Below, in pieces: positions 43,028 through 52,449 of a stretch of 64,000 nt of DNA (the stretch's first letter is position 1; every line of letters starts with the position of its first letter). Under the pieces are notes generated by a model. That model was not told the origin of the DNA. It was given only the letters and a program-made list of their open reading frames with translations, and searched no databases. The position numbers and the translations under genes were made by a program. The stretch comes from an uncultured Corynebacterium sp. (GTDB taxonomy: Bacteria > Actinomycetota > Actinomycetes > Mycobacteriales > Mycobacteriaceae): assembly GCA_943914465.1 (NCBI GenBank), contig CALUCD010000007.1, positions 1 through 64,000 on the forward strand, in the 5' to 3' direction.

Positions 43028-44185
43028 CTATCCCTGTGGTTCGCACAGTGCCTGTTCAAAGCGCTGAATTACCTGTTGCGGGTCTATTGGCGCGTCTGGC
43101 GCCCAAGGCTGGCCGCTGAGAACTATTCCGACCTCGCTCGCAGGCGCGCCGCAGATCGTTGCATTCTCGCGCACGAGTGCTGCTAACCCTGCTTGGTCAA
43201 CGAATTCACCGAGGACGGCTTCAACGCTCGGTTGGCCGCTGAGACTGAGGTGATCTAAGGAGAATTCGCCCCATTGCACCGGCGGATCGGCGTAGGGCTT
43301 CCAGTGCTCAGGGGCGAGGTTGCGAAACAGCGTTCTCGCCTCCGCGTTGAGTTGGCGGGTCTGTGGTGGAACCTCTGGCCAGGCGCATACTTCCGCATCG
43401 CATTGGATCGCGTCGGTGTCGCGGGCGGTGAGCCCGAACGTATCCATCCTGGTGCTCATCACGACTCCCACGATGAGGCAGGCAATCCCGGCTGCTGATG
43501 AGGCAAGGCCAGTGTGGAGTCCGTGTTTTGCGCGGGCTGCTCGAAGGGCCAAGACTGCTCCGATCACGGCGAGGGCAAATCCGACAATTCCAAGGGACGC
43601 GGCGATCAGCGCTTGCGGGTCAAGGGTGGTGTTGAGCGAGCAGCACGCGACAAAGTCGCCGGTGAGACGCCGCAACACGCCTGGTCGCAGGGATGGTGTG
43701 ATCGCATACCAGGCGTATGCGATCAGACCCGCCACCGTGACCGCGATGATTGGCCGGACCACCAACCCGAGAGCGCCCCCGATCAATGCCCAGCACACGC
43801 CGACAAGCAGGGAGTACGCCAACATTGCCAGTACCAGGCCAATGGGGACCGTTGGGATTCCCACCATCTGCGTCAACAGGGCAAGTGTGTACCCGGCGGG
43901 GGCAACGAGCGCGAAGACCAGGATGCGGTCGAAAACGATTGTGCGCACCGGTCTGGCGGCCTGTCGCACAAACGCCTGAAAGCGAGATGCTTCCCACGCG
44001 GCTGCGGCAGCAATCGCTGGCGTGACCACAAAGAACGCGAGCGTCGCCTGGGCAGCGGCGGCAGGCCCGTAGATGGATTTTCCGGCTTGTGAGACTGGAA
44101 TCAGTGCGAGCATGAGCGCGGCGAGGCACAACCACGTCGACGGCCGACGAATCCAGTGGCTTACGCCAAAGCTAGGTGTCACCAT
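43028..44185 (-). CDS. ABC transporter permease-like protein with extracytoplasmic C-terminal domain
   Basis: 385 aa from the ATG at 44185, preceded by AAAGGAG and overlapping the ATPase gene by 14 nt. Seven to eight membrane segments occupy residues 1 to about 245, then a soluble domain of about 140 residues with four cysteines (AIQCDAEVCAW; TICGAP; ALCEPQG), which may form disulfides outside the cell. Family not recognised beyond this layout. It probably pairs with the ATPase at 44172-44879. Confidence 0.7.
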   Translation of the reverse strand: MVTPSFGVSHWIRRPSTWLCLAALMLALIPVSQAGKSIYGPAAAAQATLAFFVVTPAIAAAAAWEASRFQAFVRQAARPVRTIVFDRILVFALVAPAGYTLALLTQMVGIPTVPIGLVLAMLAYSLLVGVCWALIGGALGLVVRPIIAVTVAGLIAYAWYAITPSLRPGVLRRLTGDFVACCSLNTTLDPQALIAASLGIVGFALAVIGAVLALRAARAKHGLHTGLASSAAGIACLIVGVVMSTRMDTFGLTARDTDAIQCDAEVCAWPEVPPQTRQLNAEARTLFRNLAPEHWKPYADPPVQWGEFSLDHLSLSGQPSVEAVLGEFVDQAGLAALVRENATICGAPASEVGIVLSGQPWAPDAPIDPQQVIQRFEQALCEPQG

Positions 44186-44879
44186 TGCTTCTCCTTTGCA
44201 CAAATGACCGCGAGAGGATATGCGCAGGTGTATCTCCGCGCTGCGCAGCCAACTCGAGGAACGCGGAGCGCTCGCCGTCGAACTGAATCACGCCGTGGTC
44301 AAGAACCACCACGCGTTCAAACGGGCGTTGCAGTTCTCCTGCGTCATGCGTAGATACCACCAGTGTCTGGCCAGCATCTGCAACGCGCTGGTAGATCTCG
44401 GTGATTGCCTGCTTATTCAACGGATCGAGTGCGGCGCTCGGTTCATCCAAAAGAAGAATCTCCGCGCCCGAGTTGAGCGCTGTTGCGATAGCTAGGCGGG
44501 CACGCTCCCCACCACTGAGACTCTCGCAACGCTGCTGACTTACTCGGGAGAGGTCTACAAATTCGAGCCAATAGCCGCTATCGGCACGCGCACGCTTACG
44601 GTCTTGGCCATGTAACCACGCTACGTATGCGCAATACTCCGCTGAGCTGAAACCAACAATCGGGCGAAACGACTGTTCTACAAGCGCTACCCTGCCAGAA
44701 GCACGAACATACCCCTCGGACGGTTCCAACTGCCCAGCTAGTACCGATAGCAGCGTGGTTTTGCCTGCCCCGTTGGCGCCAAGCAGCAAGGTCGGGCGTT
44801 GATCAAGCAAGAGGTGCTGACAGTTGAGCACTGTTTGACCGGAGCGTCTCACAACGACCGACTCGGCCCGGATTGACAT
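44172..44879 (-). CDS. ABC transporter ATP-binding protein
   Basis: 235 aa from the ATG at 44879 with GGTAGG 6 nt upstream; the longer frame beyond it is spurious. Walker A GANGAGKTT, signature LSGGERARLAIA, Walker B ILLLDEPSAALD and the H-loop STHDAGE are all intact. First gene of a three-gene operon with the permease-like and membrane proteins. The substrate is unknown. Confidence 0.92.
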   Translation of the reverse strand: MSIRAESVVVRRSGQTVLNCQHLLLDQRPTLLLGANGAGKTTLLSVLAGQLEPSEGYVRASGRVALVEQSFRPIVGFSSAEYCAYVAWLHGQDRKRARADSGYWLEFVDLSRVSQQRCESLSGGERARLAIATALNSGAEILLLDEPSAALDPLNKQAITEIYQRVADAGQTLVVSTHDAGELQRPFERVVVLDHGVIQFDGERSAFLELAAQRGDTPAHILSRSFVQRRSNGDT

Positions 44880-45138
44880 GAGCAACCTACCTTTACCTGC
44901 TCTGAGAACCATGGTTGCAAAAGCAGGCCCCGATAGTGCTCGAGCAACCGTTGATGCATCGCCCCCACATTGGCGCGTGATTGACGCGTGTCCAGAAGTG
45001 TAGCCGGTGAAGAAACGGCCGCTCACTCTTCCCTCGCTCCCCTCACCCTGTGAACAAACCGAACGAAGCGGGCGAGTTATCCACAGGGGCAATCGATGTC
45101 TGCTTGCGTAGGTGATTTCGATTGTTCATGATATATGC

Positions 45139-46179
45139 ATGCTTCAAACACAACAAACGAATGGATGGGGGGTTGCTCCCATTGTGGTCGCCGTCAGTGA
45201 CCCGCTTCTGCACCCAGAGGCGATCCACATCGCCGCGGCATGCGGAAGACCGATCCTCGAAGCCAAGGATGCGGCACAACTCGCGCAGCTTGCGGCCAAG
45301 GCATTCGCGTTGCTTGTGGACGTCGCCTTCACCCCTTCCACCCCCACCCCGCATACCTTTCTCATTACCGCCTCACCCGAGGCAGCCGGCCGCGACGCGT
45401 TTGTGTTGCCTGCTCAAAGTGCAGATCTGCTGCGCGCACTCGGCGGTTTGGCCATGCGCGGGGAGCCGGTGGTTACCGACGCAGGCGTCACCATTGCGGT
45501 GGTTGGGGCGGCAGGAGGTGTTGGGGTGTCGACGTTGGCGGCGTCGATAAGCAGACGCGCCCACGCTACGAGGCTTGCGTCCAGTGGTGCGACGTTGATC
45601 GACGCCAACCGAACATCAGGCGGGGTAGATCTGCTCTTGGGCATTGAGGCGGTGCCTGGGGCGCGTTGGGGAGAGATCGAACTCGGCGAGGGGGTGGTCT
45701 CACGTGGGGACGTGCGCCGTGCGCTGCCGACAACCAACGACGACATCGCGGTGTTGACGTTTTCACGCAGCACAGTTCTGGACCCGGTCACGGTTGGGCC
45801 ACGTGAGGTGGACGCGGTTGTCGCGGCAGTGAGCAGCGCAGGCGTGACGGTCATAGACGCCGCTCCAGGCATGCTTCCCGCACGGTGTGACCTTGTGTGC
45901 ATTGTGGTGTCCCCACAGTTGCGCGCTGCGGCTGGTGCTGCGCGGATCGCCACCGAGTGTGCTGCTGCGGGGCTTGCGCACGCGCTGGTGGTGCGCGACT
46001 GCCAGTGGGAGTCGCTGGGTGCAGAAGAGCTGGAGCGCGCAGTGGGGGCGCGCACCGTAACCCGGCTGCGCACCCGCTCCGGACTGACTCGCGCTGTTGA
46101 ACGCCAGGGACTGCCGGAGCGCATTCCGCGCGAACTCGCCAGTGCTGCTGACGCCGTGCTCGCGGAGGTTGTGCGATGA
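45139..46179 (+). CDS. ssd: Ssd, septum-site-determining / TadZ-like ATPase protein
   Basis: 346 aa from the ATG at 45139 (the longer frame at 45112 is less likely). The N-terminal part resembles a pseudo-receiver domain (about 10-115); the C-terminal part is MinD/ParA-like, with a deviant Walker A VVGAAGGVGVSTLAAS that lacks the usual signature Lys. It corresponds to Rv3660c (Ssd), implicated in septum control, and to TadZ/CpaE proteins that localise Tad machinery at the pole. Its stop overlaps tadA (ATGA), so it leads the pilus operon. Confidence 0.88.
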   Translation: MLQTQQTNGWGVAPIVVAVSDPLLHPEAIHIAAACGRPILEAKDAAQLAQLAAKAFALLVDVAFTPSTPTPHTFLITASPEAAGRDAFVLPAQSADLLRALGGLAMRGEPVVTDAGVTIAVVGAAGGVGVSTLAASISRRAHATRLASSGATLIDANRTSGGVDLLLGIEAVPGARWGEIELGEGVVSRGDVRRALPTTNDDIAVLTFSRSTVLDPVTVGPREVDAVVAAVSSAGVTVIDAAPGMLPARCDLVCIVVSPQLRAAAGAARIATECAAAGLAHALVVRDCQWESLGAEELERAVGARTVTRLRTRSGLTRAVERQGLPERIPRELASAADAVLAEVVR

Positions 46180-47321
46180 GCGCCAGCAATTCCCACGCCA
46201 CGATCCTGGAGCGCGTGCGCCGCCGCCTGGCGGACGAGGTCGAGACCCCGAATCCCCAGCGCTTGGCCGCGCTGATCCGGGAGGAAGCCGTGGTGGTCAG
46301 CGACGTGGACGTCTTAGAACTCATGCGTCGGCTGCGCGAGGACACCACCGGCGCTGGCCCGCTTGAGTCACTGCTTGCCGGTGGGGATGTCACTGACATC
46401 TGCGTCAACGGCGCCGACGAGATCTTTGTGGATCGAGGGGCAGGCCTTGTACCGGTTCAACCAGACACGGCTCTGTTCGAGTCCGACGCAGCCGTACGCC
46501 GCCTGGCAACCCGCTTAGCCTTGCAGTGCGGGCGGCGCCTTGATGATGCGCACCCGTTTTGCGACGGCCACGTTTCCCGCCCCGACGGCACCCTGCTGCG
46601 CTTTCACACCGTGTTAGCACCCACCGCCAAACCGGGTACCTGTATCTCCCTGCGTGTGCTGCGCACCGCAACCGCACGCCTCGATCATCTGGTTGCTCGC
46701 GGCTCAGTGGATGACGAACGCGCGGAACTCCTGCGCACCATGGTGCGCAGGAAAAAGACTTTCCTCGTTGTGGGCGGTACAGGCTCAGGCAAGACCACCC
46801 TGCTCTCAGCACTGCTTGCAGAGGCAGACGTGAGCGAGCGCATCATCGCGATTGAAGACACGCTCGAGCTCACTCCCGCCCACCCGCACGTGCTTAACCT
46901 CACGACCCGTGGGGAAAACACTGAAGGAGCGGGAGCGATCACCGTTGCGGATCTCGTGCGCCAAGCCCTGCGTATGCGCCCAGACCGAATCGTGGTCGGT
47001 GAGATTCGCGGCGCGGAAGTCATTGACCTGCTCGCCGCGCTCAACACCGGACACGAAGGTGGGGCCGGCACCCTGCATGCGAACTCGATCACGGAAGTAC
47101 CAGCGCGGCTTGAGGCACTGGCGGCGCTTGGCGGGCTGGACCGAGCCGGCCTGCACGCCCAGCTGGCGGCAGCCGTGGACATGGTTGTCGTGGTCAAACG
47201 GGCACCGGACGGCACCCGCCGCGTCCACCAGATCGGGGTACTTGAAGGCCAGCCAGTCACACCCCGCGTGGTGTGGGATTGCGACACCGGACCAGCCGAA
47301 GGATACGAGGTGCTCCTATGA
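46176..47321 (+). CDS. tadA: TadA-like secretion ATPase (CpaF family)
   Basis: 381 aa. Walker A VVGGTGSGKTTLLSA, Asp box IIAIEDTLEL, Walker B RPDRIVVGEIRGAEVIDLL and His box NTGHEGGAGTLHANS are those of type II/IV secretion ATPases. It powers assembly of the Flp-type pilus encoded downstream. It overlaps ssd and tadB by ATGA on both sides. Confidence 0.95.
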   Translation: MSASNSHATILERVRRRLADEVETPNPQRLAALIREEAVVVSDVDVLELMRRLREDTTGAGPLESLLAGGDVTDICVNGADEIFVDRGAGLVPVQPDTALFESDAAVRRLATRLALQCGRRLDDAHPFCDGHVSRPDGTLLRFHTVLAPTAKPGTCISLRVLRTATARLDHLVARGSVDDERAELLRTMVRRKKTFLVVGGTGSGKTTLLSALLAEADVSERIIAIEDTLELTPAHPHVLNLTTRGENTEGAGAITVADLVRQALRMRPDRIVVGEIRGAEVIDLLAALNTGHEGGAGTLHANSITEVPARLEALAALGGLDRAGLHAQLAAAVDMVVVVKRAPDGTRRVHQIGVLEGQPVTPRVVWDCDTGPAEGYEVLL

Positions 47322-48082
47322 ACTTCGCAGTCATCCTGCTTGCCGCCGCGTGCTGCGCGTCCCCACCGCCACCTGCCACCCGCATCAGTCCAGCTTCACG
47401 CGCCCAGCTCGCGCCCGGATGGATCCCGGTGGGAGTGGCTGCGGTGACCTTGGCCGCGTTCGCGTTGGGGCGCGCGGGCGTCATCATTGCGGGTTGCATG
47501 GTGGCAGCGACCATCGTCCACGTGGTGCAAGCACGCCGCGCCGACCGGGAAACACGGGCACGCTCGCGAATCGCGGCGACATTCATCGGGCATCTCGCCG
47601 AAGCTGTGGAGGCGGGATCACTGCTGCCTGACGCCGCCGCGCGCGCTGCAGACCACCTGCCCGCCGATACACCAGCCCAGCTGCGCAGTGAGATCGCCCA
47701 GTTCACCAACGCTATCCGCAACGGCGCTGCGCCCCCGCCGTGCACAACCCCCGAACTCGCTCGGGTGTGTGCCCTGTGGTCGGTCTCAGCAGCACGTGGT
47801 GTGCCAATCGCCGGGCTGCTCGCCGCCGCGCGGGATGAAATCGACACATCGCTGCGCCACCGGGCGGCAACCGACGCCGCACTCGCCGGACCAAAAACCA
47901 CCGCCGTGGTGCTTGCCGCACTGCCACTTGCCGGCATTGCAATGGGAGGCGCCATGGGTGCGCACCCAGTGGCGTTTCTCACCGGCCCCGGGATTGGTGG
48001 CGTCCTGCTTGTCGTCGGCTCGGCGCTGGTGTGCGCGGGTGTGATCGCATCCGGCGAAATCATCCGGAGGGCAGCCGCATGA
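47318..48082 (+). CDS. tadB: TadB-like membrane protein of the Tad machinery
   Basis: 254 aa from the ATG in the ATGA overlap with tadA. An N-terminal hydrophobic segment pair and a cytosolic helical domain (T2SF-type, about 85-200) precede two C-terminal membrane helices (VVLAALPLAGIAMGGAMGA and GIGGVLLVVGSALVCAGVI). It forms the inner-membrane platform with TadC. Confidence 0.85.
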   Translation: MNFAVILLAAACCASPPPPATRISPASRAQLAPGWIPVGVAAVTLAAFALGRAGVIIAGCMVAATIVHVVQARRADRETRARSRIAATFIGHLAEAVEAGSLLPDAAARAADHLPADTPAQLRSEIAQFTNAIRNGAAPPPCTTPELARVCALWSVSAARGVPIAGLLAAARDEIDTSLRHRAATDAALAGPKTTAVVLAALPLAGIAMGGAMGAHPVAFLTGPGIGGVLLVVGSALVCAGVIASGEIIRRAAA

Positions 48083-48726
48083 TTTCACTGTTGACCGCGT
48101 GCTTTGTGGCCGGGGCGATCTGCATTGGGGCGCCCGCGCCGGGTGCACGTCTGCACCCGCACCCGGGCCCGAACCAAGACGGAAGCCGCCAACGACGCAG
48201 CTGGTGGCAGGCAGGCAGGTTTGGTCCGAAGCACCCCCGTGACGGCCCTCCGGGGGTGCAACCAGAACGCTGCGCAAGCGACATCGGTGTGTTCGCTGCC
48301 TGTGCCACGGCCGGGCTTCCACCGGCGGCTGCGGCCGCTGCGGTGGCTGACACGCACACCACCCAACATGCGCAGTCAGCCGAGCCCGGCGCATCCGGTG
48401 GCCACACCCCGTGGCACACCACCGCCGCGCTCCTGGCGCTCGGGGCTGAGCCTGAGCGCGCCTGGTCTGAGCTCCATCCGCTTCCAGGCGGCACAGACCT
48501 GGCCAACGTAGTCACCCTGTCCAACGCGTCGGGGGCTGCACTTGCAGAAGGTTGCCACCGAATCGCCGCGCGACTGCGCGATGAGGCAATCGACCGTGCG
48601 ACAGCCCAGGCGGAGCGAGCTGGGGTGCTCATTGCCATCCCGCTCACTGCCTTCTTCCTCCCGGCCTTTTTCGTACTGGGGCTTGCACCTGTAGTGATCA
48701 GCCTCGGCACTGACCTTTTGCACTGA
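48079..48726 (+). CDS. tadC: TadC-like membrane protein of the Tad machinery
   Basis: 215 aa, ATGA overlap with tadB. A first hydrophobic segment is followed by a long charged stretch, a T2SF-like helical domain (VTLSNASGAALAEGCHRIAARLRDEAIDRAT), and a last helix pair (GVLIAIPLTAFFLPAFFVLGLAPVVIS). It is shorter than classical TadC, as in mycobacterial Rv3657c. Confidence 0.82.
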   Translation: MISLLTACFVAGAICIGAPAPGARLHPHPGPNQDGSRQRRSWWQAGRFGPKHPRDGPPGVQPERCASDIGVFAACATAGLPPAAAAAAVADTHTTQHAQSAEPGASGGHTPWHTTAALLALGAEPERAWSELHPLPGGTDLANVVTLSNASGAALAEGCHRIAARLRDEAIDRATAQAERAGVLIAIPLTAFFLPAFFVLGLAPVVISLGTDLLH

Positions 48727-48748
48727 ACCAACCTGAAAGGAATTCACC

Positions 48749-48994
48749 ATGAACCGCATTCACTTCACCACCGCAGCACTGACCAACTCCATGCACTCCG
48801 CCATCCGCTTGGGCGCCACCAAGCTGGCCAAGCTCGACAACGATCGGGGGATGAGCACCATTGAATACGCCTTCGGTTCTTTGGCGGCTGCAGCGCTGGC
48901 CGGCGTGCTCTACATGGTGGTCAACGGCAACGGCGTGGTCTCAGCCATTGAAGGCGTGATCACTGACGCCCTGTCGAGCACCCCGGGCAAATGA
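48749..48994 (+). CDS. Flp-type pilin (DUF4244)
   Basis: 81 aa, start with GAAAGGA upstream. It contains the prepilin cleavage site DRG-MSTIEYAFGS: cleavage after G34 would leave a mature pilin with the essential Glu5 (E39), then a hydrophobic helix (LAAAALAGVLYMVVNG). This is the Rv3656c type of pilin and is the likely major subunit. No prepilin peptidase gene lies in this window. Confidence 0.9.
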   Translation: MNRIHFTTAALTNSMHSAIRLGATKLAKLDNDRGMSTIEYAFGSLAAAALAGVLYMVVNGNGVVSAIEGVITDALSSTPGK

Positions 48995-49260
48995 CAACGA
49001 TTGAAACGGCGCTCTCGCTGTCCGTGCTGGTCACGGTGGCGGCAGCGATTGTGGCGGGGATTGCCACCATGGCCGCATACATCTCAGCTGTTGACATTGC
49101 GGGGGCTGCAGCCCGCGCGTTAGCAATTGGGGTGGAGTATGCACCGCCGCGCGGGAGCGTCGATACGCAGCAACACTCGGGTGTCGTTACCGTCACTGCG
49201 TCAGTTCCCGCAGCGATTGGCACGATGCGCGCAACCGCAGTCTATCCGGTGGAGTTTTAA
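48991..49260 (+). CDS. TadE-like pseudopilin
   Basis: 89 aa, ATGA overlap with the pilin gene. MTTIETALSLSVLVTVAAAIVAG: Glu5 followed by a hydrophobic helix is typical of TadE/pseudopilins that need no long leader. A short beta-rich C-terminal region follows. It matches Rv3655c in position. Confidence 0.85.
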   Translation: MTTIETALSLSVLVTVAAAIVAGIATMAAYISAVDIAGAAARALAIGVEYAPPRGSVDTQQHSGVVTVTASVPAAIGTMRATAVYPVEF

Positions 49261-49581
49261 ATGAAGCACCTGCTGCGTGACGACGGCTCCGCCACCGTCA
49301 CCTCCGCCGGCCTCATCACCGCAGTCACTGCTTTGGCGTTCGCGGTGATCGCGGTCTGTGGGCGTGTTGCTGATGCGCACCGGGCCGCAGTTGTCGCAGA
49401 CCTCTCTGCGGTTGCTGCGGCCACGGCCCATTACCGAGGTTTCGATGCGTGCGCGGTGGCGGAGCAGACCGCTGCCCTGAACAAAGCGACAATCAGCGCC
49501 TGCGCGATTGCAGACGGCGACGTGGTTGTCACCGCGGTCAAAGGCCGGGCACATGCCTCGGCGCGGGCGGGCCCTGCCTAG
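49261..49581 (+). CDS. Rv3654c-like secretion-neighbourhood protein (TadE/TadG-type)
   Basis: 106 aa, starting directly after the previous stop. One N-terminal hydrophobic helix (AGLITAVTALAFAVIAVCGRVAD) after a charged DDGSATVTS segment, then a small domain with two cysteines (GFDACAVA and TISACAIADG). This type is always the last gene of the actinobacterial tad operon, just before the helicase, and may be an exported minor pilin. Confidence 0.85.
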   Translation: MKHLLRDDGSATVTSAGLITAVTALAFAVIAVCGRVADAHRAAVVADLSAVAAATAHYRGFDACAVAEQTAALNKATISACAIADGDVVVTAVKGRAHASARAGPA

Positions 49582-49612
49582 TAGTGGTGCCTAGTGGTGC
49601 CCGTAGGCGTGC

Positions 49613-51967
49613 CTACTGCGCGGTCATTGCCACCAGCGCACCAAGTAGACGCAGCGCAGCGTGTTTGTCCAGCGGCTGGTTGCCGTTGCCGCACTTCGGC
49701 GAATGCACGCACGACGGGCACCCATCCGTGCAGTCACACGCGTTAACCGCTTCAAACGTAGTGGTCATCCAGTCATGGAACCGGTTGAACCCCTCGTCGG
49801 CGAACCCGGCACCACCGGGGTGGCCGTCATAGACGAACACTGTCGGCAGCATCGTGTCGTGATGCAGGGCGGTTGAGACCCCGCCGATATCCCACCGATC
49901 GCACGTTGCTAGCAGTGGTAGCAAACCAATCGCTGCGTGCTCTGCGGCGTGCAATGCGCCAGGTACCTCACCGGGGGTGATGCCCATCGCGTCAAGTGCG
50001 AGCGGATCGATGGTGTACGCCACAGCCCGGGTGATCAGGCGCTGTTCCGGTAGATCAAGGGGGATGTGGGTGCTGATGGTCCCGTCCGCGAGGCGGATAA
50101 CGTAGCCGGTGACGCGGTCGATGACCTCCACGTCGACGTTGGCGACCCAAAGCCCCGGCGCGGGGTTGACAAGCGCGTCGGGTGTATCTGGGTGGTTGAG
50201 GATCGAGATTTCGGTGGTGGAACGTGCCTGGGTGGAGTAGTCGGGGGTGGCGGGACGCACCAGCGCAACGTAGTCATCCAGATCCAACTCATCGACCACA
50301 TAGTGCTCGCCCTGGTGCAGGTAGACGGCGCCGTCGTGGACCTGACTCATGGCCCGGGAGGTGTCGACGCTGCCCAGGAGCCGACCATCGCTGACATCAA
50401 CGATGGCGATGTCACTTCCGGAGCCACCGCGCAGCTGCACCGAAGCGTGCGCAGTCTCCGGGGAGATGCCACCACTGAGCTGGGGCACCGCGTACCAGTT
50501 TTCGCCACGTCGGCGAAGCAGCTTCGCCTGCTCCAATTCGGTGATAACCCCCTCAACCTCCTCGGGTGCGCCGAAGGTGACGAGGTCGGTCGCTGCCAAT
50601 GGCCGCTCAACTGCCGCACAATAGATATGGCCGCGCAGGATGTATGGGTTGGAGGGATTGAACACGCTGTTTTCAATAGGTCTGCCAAGCAAGGCCTCGG
50701 GGTGGTGTACCAGGTAGGTGTCCATCGGGTCATCGCGAGCGACAAGTACGGCGACTGCGTGCTGCCCGCGGCGTCCCGCGCGGCCTACTTGCTGGCGAAA
50801 TGATGCGACGGTGCCTGGAAAGCCCGCCATGACCACTGCATCAAGCCCGCCGACATCGATCCCCAGTTCCAGGGCGTTCGTGGTTGCCATGCCGAGCAGC
50901 TCACCGGTATCGAATGCCCGCTCCAGTGCGCGACGGTCTTCCGCGAGGTAGCCAGCCCGGTAGGAGGCGACACGGCTGGCAAAGTCTGGTCGGCCAAGAA
51001 CGGTCAGTTCCTCCTGGGTGCGCATGGCCACGGTTTCCGCGGCGCGCCGGGACCGTACGAAGGTCAGCGTGGTGGCTCCTTCCGCGATGAGGGTGGCCAT
51101 GATGCCCGCGGCCTCTGTCGTTGCTGGGTAGCGGACCGGCACGCCATCTTCACCCTCGGTGTTTTCAATGAATCCCGGTTCCCATAAGGCAATCGTGCGC
51201 TCGCCTGTTGGGGCACCGTCATCGGTTACTGCCACCACTGGTTTTCCGCACAGCCGTGATGCCTGCCCGGCGGGGTCAGCGGCGGTTGCAGATGCGAAGA
51301 TGAGGGTGGGGTGCGCCCCATAGGCTGCCGCAATGCGCAGCAGACGACGCAGCACGAGCGCGACGTTCGCGCCGAACACGCCCCGGTACGTGTGACACTC
51401 ATCGACCACGACGTACTTCAGGTGGCGAAGGAGGCGTGCCCACCGTGGGTGGGCGGCAAGGATTCCGGCATGCAGCATGTCGGGGTTTGTGAACACGAAG
51501 CGGGTGTGTTCGCGAATATTCGCACGCGCTTCGGCGGGGGTATCGCCGTCATAGGGTGCAGGATTTACCCCCGATAAGGTGTCCACGGCGCGCACGATTC
51601 GTTGTGTGGCGTGGAGTTGGTCCGAGCTGAGTGCTTTGGTAGGGGTGAGATAGAGCGCACAGGCGGTGGGATCGGCCGCCAAAGTCGTCAAAATCGGCAG
51701 CTGGTATCCGAGCGATTTTCCGGAAGAAGTGCCGGTAGCGATAACAACGTGCTGGCCTTCCCAGGCGTGATTGGCGCAGTCGCGTTGGTGGGAATAGGGT
51801 GCCTGAATGGATGCATCGATGAGCATCTGCTTAAGACTTGGCTCTACCCACCCCGGCCATTCGCTGTAACGAGCCTGTGCTGCAGGCAGGGTTTCTACGT
51901 GCGTAATCGTGGAATTTGGAAAGCGTTTGCGCAAGGTTTCTAACATTGTTTCGCCGAAGGTGAGCAT
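49613..51967 (-). CDS. MrfA-type DEAD/DEAH helicase with C-terminal cysteine domain (DUF1998)
   Basis: 784 aa. Helicase motifs: ATGTSSGKSLGYQLP (I), VVDECHTYRG (II, DECH), SATAADP (III), TTNALELGIDVGG (V) and QQVGRAGRRG (VI). The C-terminal domain has CDCTDGCPSCVHSPKCGNGN, the conserved four-Cys motif of DUF1998, as in MrfA (mitomycin repair) and mycobacterial SftH 3'-5' DNA helicases. A probable leaderless start lies at 51967 (TACGTT 7 nt upstream). It converges on the tad operon. Confidence 0.93.
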   Translation of the reverse strand: MLTFGETMLETLRKRFPNSTITHVETLPAAQARYSEWPGWVEPSLKQMLIDASIQAPYSHQRDCANHAWEGQHVVIATGTSSGKSLGYQLPILTTLAADPTACALYLTPTKALSSDQLHATQRIVRAVDTLSGVNPAPYDGDTPAEARANIREHTRFVFTNPDMLHAGILAAHPRWARLLRHLKYVVVDECHTYRGVFGANVALVLRRLLRIAAAYGAHPTLIFASATAADPAGQASRLCGKPVVAVTDDGAPTGERTIALWEPGFIENTEGEDGVPVRYPATTEAAGIMATLIAEGATTLTFVRSRRAAETVAMRTQEELTVLGRPDFASRVASYRAGYLAEDRRALERAFDTGELLGMATTNALELGIDVGGLDAVVMAGFPGTVASFRQQVGRAGRRGQHAVAVLVARDDPMDTYLVHHPEALLGRPIENSVFNPSNPYILRGHIYCAAVERPLAATDLVTFGAPEEVEGVITELEQAKLLRRRGENWYAVPQLSGGISPETAHASVQLRGGSGSDIAIVDVSDGRLLGSVDTSRAMSQVHDGAVYLHQGEHYVVDELDLDDYVALVRPATPDYSTQARSTTEISILNHPDTPDALVNPAPGLWVANVDVEVIDRVTGYVIRLADGTISTHIPLDLPEQRLITRAVAYTIDPLALDAMGITPGEVPGALHAAEHAAIGLLPLLATCDRWDIGGVSTALHHDTMLPTVFVYDGHPGGAGFADEGFNRFHDWMTTTFEAVNACDCTDGCPSCVHSPKCGNGNQPLDKHAALRLLGALVAMTAQ

Positions 51968-52030
51968 GTCAGTTAACGTATGCGAAATCTCTTCTTAATG
52001 GCCTGACGTATCACGTTTTTCGTGGCACAC

Positions 52031-52180
52031 TAGATAACTGTCACAGATTTTGTGTGCGCCCTATATGCGGTGCTCGCGAGGATCGTGCACGCGGGCACCA
52101 GGGCTTTCGGAGTATTTCGAAAGAGACCTGGTGGACGGGAACCAAAATTTTCACTTACGCTTTTTTGAAAGGTCTCATCA
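52031..52180 (+). promoter_or_regulatory. Promoter and long 5' leader of cspA
   Basis: TAGATA at 52031-52036 is the likely -10, which gives a 5' untranslated leader of about 138 nt before the cspA ATG. Long structured leaders are typical of cold-shock genes and control translation by temperature. The RBS is the GAAAGGTC run before 52181. Confidence 0.55.
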
Positions 52181-52384
52181 ATGGCAACCGGCACTGTTAA
52201 GTGGTTCAACGCTGAAAAGGGGTTCGGCTTCATCGCTCCGGACGACGGCTCGTCTGACGTTTTCGTTCACTACTCCGAGATTCAGGGTTCGGGCTTCCGC
52301 ACTCTTGAGGAGAACCAGCAGGTGGAGTTCGAGATTGGCGAGGGCGCTAAGGGCCCGCAGGCGCAGCAGGTGCGTGCGGTCTAA
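52181..52384 (+). CDS. cspA: Cold shock protein
   Basis: 67 aa, the standard length. KWFNAEKGFGFIAPDDGS contains RNP1 and VFVHYSEI RNP2, the RNA-binding surface of the OB fold. It acts as an RNA chaperone. An intrinsic terminator follows at 52402-52441. The position between the MrfA-type helicase and topA matches CspA of mycobacteria and corynebacteria. Confidence 0.97.
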   Translation: MATGTVKWFNAEKGFGFIAPDDGSSDVFVHYSEIQGSGFRTLEENQQVEFEIGEGAKGPQAQQVRAV

Positions 52385-52401
52385 AACGATTTGAGCTAAC
52401 G

Positions 52402-52441
52402 AAGCTCCGCAGCCCCGACTACCGGGTGTGCGGAGCTTTTT
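52402..52441 (+). terminator. Intrinsic terminator of cspA
   Basis: AAGCTCCGCA (52402-52411) pairs perfectly with TGCGGAGCTT (52429-52438), followed by a T run (52437-52441). Confidence 0.9.
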
Positions 52442-52449
52442 GCATCCGC

